Assembly: GCA_035512595.1 (NCBI GenBank)
Contig: DATKDU010000403.1
Coordinates: forward strand, 1-15,079
Direction of reading: 5' to 3'
Length of the DNA: 15,079 bases
Origin: DATKDU01 sp035512595
Lineage (GTDB): Bacteria > Planctomycetota > Planctomycetia > Pirellulales > Pirellulaceae
Within the stretch, counting starts at the first letter, position 1, and each line of letters begins with the position of its first letter. Both the position numbers and the translations under genes were made by a program. The notes beneath the pieces are model-generated. The model had not been told where the DNA came from. It did not search any database and saw only the letters and a list, made by a program, of their open reading frames with translations. Below are positions 11,337-15,079 of this stretch, piece by piece.

Positions 11337-14315
11337 TCAATCGACGTACACAAACTCGTTGAGGTTGAGCACGAGCTTGCAGAGCGAGGCCACCGCCCGC
11401 TGGGAGGAAGAGGCCGCGGGGGAGAAGGCGTCGGCAGCCGGCTTGAACTCCAAGGACGACGTCTGATCGCCGGTCTGCACCTTGACGTTGCGGACGGCTG
11501 AGCTGACGGCATAGGAGCGGAAGCCGATCTTGCCGGCCGGCAGCGGCTTGTCGTCGGTGAAGTCGATCTGCGGCTGTTCGGCCTGGTTGACGTAGATGCG
11601 AATGCGGGCCCCCTCGAGCACGACCTTCACATCGTGCCACTGGTTCGCCGCCAGCTCCATGGCGCTGGTCGCCACGGCCCGCCAGTCGTGCTGATGCTTA
11701 CCCAGGCGGATTTGATCTTTCTTCAGGTTGATGTTGTAAGCGTGCAGCCGATCGACGCCGCCGCCCGCCTGGCTGACCCGCAGCACGAGTCCCGCATCGC
11801 CGCCTCCCTCCAGCAGCATCACCTGCGCCCAGACGGTGCCGTCGCCGATTTCCAGCTTCTCGTGAATCACCTTGGCCCCGTGCGTCCCATCGACCGCCAG
11901 GCCGCCGTCGTCGCGCAGTTGCCATTTGCCGCCGAACTGCTCCCAGCCGGCGAGCTTGACGCCGCCGGTTTCTGCGGAGGGAGCGAACTGCTCGGGATGC
12001 TCTTCGCTTAGCTTTTGCCAGCGGACAGCTTCCCGCGCCAGATACGCCAGGGCGACGTCGCGCTCCATGCCGCTGGGCGCTCGTCCCAGCGCCAACCGAT
12101 AGGCCAGCTCCACTTGTTCAGCCGCATCGCCGGGAACTTGCTCGACGATCCGCGCCGCCATTGCCGCCGATTGCAGCTCCAGGAACTCGCCGTTGAGCAG
12201 GATCAGCGCCTGCGGAGCGACCGTGGTCACGTTCCGGCGGGCATTGGGCGTGTCAGGGCTGGCCGCGTCGAAGGACTCCAGTAGTGGCACTCCCAGCGTG
12301 CGTTTCACGAAGATGTACGTGCTGCGGCGGGCTTGCTGGGAGGCCGGCTGATTGTTTTCCCAGCCGCTGCCCGGCCGCGACTGGCTCGACAAGACTTCCG
12401 GCGACAGCGTGGGGAAAATGCCGCGGCCATACATTTGCGTGTTGAGCGAGCCGGCGGTCTCCAGCACGGCATCGCGAATCGCCTCCGCCTCCAGCCGCCG
12501 CAGGTTCTGCCGCCAAAGCAGCGTATTGTCGGGATCGATCAATTGCGGATTGCGGATTGCGGATTGCGGATTGTTTTCCCCTGTCTCTTCTGAACCCTGA
12601 ACCCTGAACCCTGAACCCCGGCTGCTCTGCCGGTACGTCGCCGAAATAAGAATCTGCCGGTGCATCCGCTTGAGTTCCCAATCGCCGCGGATCAACTCAC
12701 TGGCCAGATGGTCGAGCAGCTCCGGATGCGACGGCGCCATGCCCGTGTGGCCGAAGTCGCTCGGCGTGGCGACGATGCCGCGGCCGAAGTGGTAGTGCCA
12801 CAGCCGGTTGACGATGACCCGCGCCGTCAGCGGATTTTCCGGCGAGGTGATCCACGCCGCCAGCGTCGTGCGGCGGCCGACCGATTTCACGGGCGTACTA
12901 TCTCCTTGGGGCCGCTTCATCTCCGGCAGGCTGGGTAATGCCGCCTCATTCGTGTGGCACAGCACCTCGACAAACCGCGGCGGCACTTCCTTCCCCGGCG
13001 TGAGAGCATTGCCGCGAATCAACAGGTGCGTCGGCTGGGGGGGATCCAGCCGCTCGCTCACACAGAGCGTTTGCCCAGCGCCGGAAGGCAGGTCCTTGAA
13101 GATTCCTTCCTTGTTCACTGGCTGCCCGCCGCCGACCGTCTCGGCCATCTTGCCGTAGCGGTTGATGTTGCTGAAAAACGCCGTGAAGCTGTAGTAATCT
13201 TCCTGGCTGAGCGGATCGAACTTGTGGTCGTGGCAGCGGGCGCAGCCCAGCGTAAGCCCGAGGAATGTCGAGCTGGCCGTGCTGACGATGTCGTCGAGCT
13301 CGTCGGCATCCGCCTGCCGCGGATCGTCCGGTTCGTCGTCCCACACGCCGAGCCGATAAAAGGCGGTCGCCGCCAGCGAGTCGTCGGTCAGCGGCGTGGC
13401 TTCGTCCCCCGCCAGTTGCTCCGTGACAAACCGGTCATACGGCTTGTCGGCATTCAGCGCCCGGATGACATAATCGCGATAGCGCCAAGCGTTGGGCTTC
13501 TCATCATCCCGCTCGTAGCCATTGGTCTGCGCGAAGCGGACGATGTCGAGCCAATGCCGGCCCCAGCGTTCGCCGTGGCGGGGACTGGCGAGCAAGCGAT
13601 CGACGCGCCGCTCGTAGGCATCGGGAGAAACATCGGCGGCAAATTGCTCGATCTCTTCAAACGCCGGCGGCAAACCGGTCACATCGAACCACGCCCGCCG
13701 CAAAAGCTCCCGCCGCGTTGCTTCCGGCGAGGGTGCAAGCTGCTTCTCCGCCAGCTTTTCCAAAATGAATGCATCGATGGCATTTCTGACCTCTGACCTC
13801 GGACCTCGGACCTCTCCCCCCTGAACCCTGAACCCTGAACCCTGAACCCCGAGCGGCCGAAACGACCAGAACTCCCGATCGGCATCGGTCACCTCCAGCG
13901 GTCCTTTCCGCGGGGTGAGTGCTGCGTCGCCCCCGCCGGGCCAAGGCGCGCCGCGCGTGACCCATTCGGTCAGGAGCGCGACCTGCTCGGGCTTGAGCCG
14001 CGCATCGGGGGGCATTTCCAGCGACTTGTACTCAATCGCATCGATCAGCAGGCTTTCACCCGGCTTGCCGGGAACGATCACCGCTCCCGAGTCCCCGCCG
14101 GCTAGAGCAGCAGCCTGCGAGTCGAGCCGCAGGTTGCCCTGGTGCTTCTGGGGGCCGTGGCACTTGTGGCAGTTTTCGACCAGGATCGGGCGGATTTTCT
14201 TTTCGAAAAACTCGATCTGTTCCGGAGTGGGCTGAGCTTCGTCGGCCATGACAGCAGCCGACGCCAAGGCGATCAGGCAGGTTGCCAGCAGCAAAGATCG
14301 AGAGGCACGGATCAT
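11337..14315 (-). CDS. PSCyt1/DUF1549/DUF1553 planctomycete cytochrome-like protein with inserted LamG-like domain
   Basis: A 992-residue protein with a signal peptide (MIRASRSLLLATCLIALASA). The PSCyt1 domain has a haem motif CHKCH at 49-53 and MPPDARL at 101-107. DUF1549 (about 175-385) carries a second CxxCH, CARCH at 358-362 in LGCARCHDHKFDP. DUF1553 (about 480-770) begins RRTTLAAWITSPENPLTARV. Residues about 785-950 are a concanavalin/DUF1080-like beta sandwich (WEQFGGKWQLRDDGGLAVDG, AGLVLRVSQ, WHDVKVVLEGARIRIYVN, GKIGFRSYAV). The protein ends with ASLCKLVLNLNEFVYVD, the normal terminus of DUF1553, so the sandwich is inserted within that domain. Residues 156-177 and 567-592 are translated tandem repeats (GSGFRVQG, SAIRNPQ) and look like recent insertions. 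The biochemical role of this abundant family is not established; a part in redox chemistry or polysaccharide use at the cell envelope is often suggested. A paired DUF1501 gene, common beside it, is not seen. No clear Shine-Dalgarno. Confidence 0.93.
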   Translation of the reverse strand: MIRASRSLLLATCLIALASAAVMADEAQPTPEQIEFFEKKIRPILVENCHKCHGPQKHQGNLRLDSQAAALAGGDSGAVIVPGKPGESLLIDAIEYKSLEMPPDARLKPEQVALLTEWVTRGAPWPGGGDAALTPRKGPLEVTDADREFWSFRPLGVQGSGFRVQGGEVRGPRSEVRNAIDAFILEKLAEKQLAPSPEATRRELLRRAWFDVTGLPPAFEEIEQFAADVSPDAYERRVDRLLASPRHGERWGRHWLDIVRFAQTNGYERDDEKPNAWRYRDYVIRALNADKPYDRFVTEQLAGDEATPLTDDSLAATAFYRLGVWDDEPDDPRQADADELDDIVSTASSTFLGLTLGCARCHDHKFDPLSQEDYYSFTAFFSNINRYGKMAETVGGGQPVNKEGIFKDLPSGAGQTLCVSERLDPPQPTHLLIRGNALTPGKEVPPRFVEVLCHTNEAALPSLPEMKRPQGDSTPVKSVGRRTTLAAWITSPENPLTARVIVNRLWHYHFGRGIVATPSDFGHTGMAPSHPELLDHLASELIRGDWELKRMHRQILISATYRQSSRGSGFRVQGSEETGENNPQSAIRNPQLIDPDNTLLWRQNLRRLEAEAIRDAVLETAGSLNTQMYGRGIFPTLSPEVLSSQSRPGSGWENNQPASQQARRSTYIFVKRTLGVPLLESFDAASPDTPNARRNVTTVAPQALILLNGEFLELQSAAMAARIVEQVPGDAAEQVELAYRLALGRAPSGMERDVALAYLAREAVRWQKLSEEHPEQFAPSAETGGVKLAGWEQFGGKWQLRDDGGLAVDGTHGAKVIHEKLEIGDGTVWAQVMLLEGGGDAGLVLRVSQAGGGVDRLHAYNINLKKDQIRLGKHQHDWRAVATSAMELAANQWHDVKVVLEGARIRIYVNQAEQPQIDFTDDKPLPAGKIGFRSYAVSSAVRNVKVQTGDQTSSLEFKPAADAFSPAASSSQRAVASLCKLVLNLNEFVYVD
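12543..12570. repeat. In-frame heptamer array, four perfect TTGCGGA units
   Basis: Four perfect tandem copies of TTGCGGA, followed by a partial TTG. It lies inside the DUF1553 coding region and is translated on the minus strand as NPQSAIRNPQ (residues 582-591). Confidence 0.9.
12590..12617. repeat. In-frame heptamer array, four perfect CTGAACC units
   Basis: Four perfect tandem copies of CTGAACC, 20 bases from the TTGCGGA array, translated as GSGFRVQGS (residues 567-575). The same unit and copy number recur at 13821-13848. Confidence 0.9.
13787..13814. repeat. In-frame heptamer array, four (T/G)GACCTC units
   Basis: Two copies of TGACCTC followed by two of GGACCTC, translated on the minus strand as EVRGPRSEV (residues 168-176), just before DUF1549. 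Confidence 0.88.
13821..13848. repeat. In-frame heptamer array, four perfect CTGAACC units
   Basis: Four perfect copies, six bases from the GGACCTC array, translated as VQGSGFRVQG (residues 157-166) between the PSCyt1 and DUF1549 domains. Confidence 0.9.
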
Positions 14316-14368
14316 GGCAGGGGTGCGCTAGGTGGGCGTGGACGGCGGGGCGCGCTGTCCAGCGACTA

Positions 14369-14397
14369 ATCCTAAACCAAGGCTGGAGTTAGGGCAA
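14369..14397 (-). promoter_or_regulatory. Candidate promoter of the PSCyt1-type gene
   Basis: On the minus strand TTGCCC (14397-14392) and TAGGAT (14374-14369) are separated by exactly 17 bases, with four of six matches each, leaving a leader of about 47 bases before ATG 14315. The left 12-bp inverted repeat forms most of the spacer. Confidence 0.35.
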
Positions 14398-14618
14398 TGA
14401 ACACCAGGTAGGACAGGTTTCCAACCTGTCCTGTATCTGGACAGGTTGGAAACCTGTCCTACGACAAACCGGCATCGACACATTTCGCAAAATCCGCATA
14501 ATCCGCACCCGCGCGTAAGCGCGTGCCGCTGCGCCGGACGATCAAGCAAGTAGCGCCCCCGGCATGTGACTCGCCCTTGGACACGCTAGCACGCTGGTCC
14601 GACCCATAACTCCAGCCT
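14380..14618. mobile_element. Candidate MITE-like block with 12-bp inverted ends
   Basis: AGGCTGGAGTTA (14380-14391) and its exact reverse complement TAACTCCAGCCT (14607-14618) bound a 239-bp non-coding block; GGG continues the match after one extra base. The palindrome lies inside it. No target-site duplication is evident and no transposase is present, so the mobile nature is a hypothesis. Confidence 0.35.
14408..14462. repeat. Perfect palindrome, two 24-bp arms with a 7-bp loop
   Basis: 14408-14431 is the exact reverse complement of 14439-14462, with TGTATCT between. Each arm is itself a small hairpin, GGACAGGTT and AACCTGTCC around three bases, so the site can form one long stem or two 9-bp stems. 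No T-tract adjoins it, and it lies upstream of both neighbouring genes, so it is not a terminator for either. It resembles the REP-type hairpins common between planctomycete genes, by recollection only. Confidence 0.9.
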
Positions 14619-14648
14619 GGCGGCAGATCGCCACAACGAGAACCTTTC

Positions 14649-15079
14649 GTGGCCCACATTCATCCCCTGGCGCTCGTTGATCCGGCGGCCGAAATCGGCC
14701 GCGACGTGACCATCGGCCCGTTCTGCATCGTCGAGGCCGGAGCCGTCATTGGCGACGGCTGCTCGCTGGCCCCACGCGTCACCGTCAAGAGCCGCACGAC
14801 GCTCGGCCTGAACAATGAAGTTGGCGAAGGGACCGTCCTCGGCGGCAAGGCCCAGCATGTCGTCGAATCCCAGCCCGGCGGTTCGCTGGTCATCGGCGAC
14901 CACAACCGCATCCGGGAAAACGCCACCATCCATCGCGGCCACGCCAACGACGCCGCCACGGTCGTCGGCAATCACAACTACCTCATGGTGAGCGCCCACG
15001 TCGGCCATGACTGCCGCATCGGCAACCACACGATCATCGTCAACAACGCGATGATCGGCGGCCACGTTCACATCCACGA
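14649..15079 (+). CDS. lpxA: LpxA-like acyl-ACP-dependent acyltransferase (3' end outside window)
   Basis: From GTG 14649 the frame is open to the window edge: 143 complete codons of a left-handed beta-helix protein with hexapeptide repeats (VTIGPF, AVIGDG, LVIGDH, TVVGNH, CRIGNH). LpxA adds the first 3-hydroxyacyl chain to UDP-GlcNAc in lipid A synthesis. The start MAHIHPLALVDPAAEIGRDV matches LpxA N-termini. YLMVSAHVGHDC (111-122) aligns with the catalytic segment YLMxxAHxAHDC, placing the catalytic histidine at H120, and GGHV supplies the H139 equivalent. Differences from typical LpxA: the QDxKYxGE loop is replaced by AQHVVESQPGG (residues 68-78), and IREFVTINRGT is IRENATIHRGH. It may therefore be a paralogue with another acceptor or acyl chain. 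No good ribosome site; GAG lies about nine bases upstream. Confidence 0.85.
   Translation, partial: MAHIHPLALVDPAAEIGRDVTIGPFCIVEAGAVIGDGCSLAPRVTVKSRTTLGLNNEVGEGTVLGGKAQHVVESQPGGSLVIGDHNRIRENATIHRGHANDAATVVGNHNYLMVSAHVGHDCRIGNHTIIVNNAMIGGHVHIH

Larger units (their letters stand above)
14316..14648. other. Divergent intergenic region rich in repeats
   Basis: It separates the PSCyt1-type gene (minus) from the lpxA-like gene (plus), so it must hold promoters for both. It contains the palindrome at 14408-14462, three 9-bp units at 14481-14507 (CATTTCGCA, AAATCCGCA, TAATCCGCA), a GC-rich inverted repeat CGCG-CGTAAG-CGCG near 14511-14524, and the 12-bp inverted repeats at 14380 and 14607. Frames crossing it are translations of these repeats and not genes. 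Confidence 0.6.

Noticed and set aside
12590..12617. Similarity of CCCTGAA units to the plant-type telomere repeat CCCTAAA
   Set aside because: One base differs, only four copies occur, and they are internal; no telomere role can be argued from sequence.
12543..13848. Tandem repeats as a possible CRISPR array
   Set aside because: The units are 7 bp with no spacers, lie inside a coding frame and have no cas genes nearby.
14328..14659. Minus-strand frames crossing the lpxA upstream region
   Set aside because: They are translations of the palindrome and the 9-bp repeats, with no ribosome site or domain.

Overview
The window looks like chromosomal DNA of a planctomycete (phylum Planctomycetota, most likely a Pirellulales-type lineage; the rank is inference). 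The strongest marker is a 992-residue protein with the PSCyt1, PSCyt2 (DUF1549) and PSD1 (DUF1553) domains, a set seen almost only in that group. Supporting signs are high GC, weak or missing Shine-Dalgarno sites before several genes, a Tat-exported protein of planctomycete type, an LpxA homologue, and short heptamer-based repeats between and inside genes.

Layout. 1-653 (minus): 5'-complete, 3'-truncated exported protein with RidA/YjgF-like folds. 778-4948 (minus): succinate dehydrogenase operon in the order sdhC, sdhA, sdhB, then a 174-residue TPR-like protein, with a recognisable promoter at 4972-5001. 5108-5771 (minus): VapBC-type toxin-antitoxin pair. 5892-7244 (minus): Tat-exported protein of unknown function. 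7245-7985: about 740 bases with no gene I can support. 7986-8162 (plus): 58-residue KOW-only protein, convergent with a small unknown protein at 8212-8475 (minus). 8746-9678 (plus): sugar phosphate isomerase/epimerase-type TIM barrel; its last codons contain an intrinsic terminator that works on the opposite strand. 9993-11198 (minus): FHA-EAL signalling protein. 11337-14315 (minus): PSCyt1/DUF1549/DUF1553 protein with an extra concanavalin-like domain and two in-frame repeat insertions. 14316-14648: divergent intergenic region holding a perfect 24-bp-arm palindrome and a 239-bp block bounded by 12-bp inverted repeats. 14649-end (plus): LpxA-like acyltransferase, truncated by the window edge.

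The only clear functional unit is the sdh operon. The flavoprotein, iron-sulfur protein and five-helix membrane anchor resemble the actinobacterial Sdh1 type rather than the E. coli type, and the anchor is rich in cysteine and histidine. The other genes look like independent single-gene or two-gene units.

The most unusual signal is repeat structure. At least six short arrays built on a 7-bp period, with different unit sequences, recur between genes (700-774, 4001-4142) and inside the coding frame of the DUF1549/DUF1553 gene (12543-12617, 13787-13848). Five of them are exactly four units (28 bp). No CRISPR array, rRNA, tRNA or intact insertion sequence was seen.
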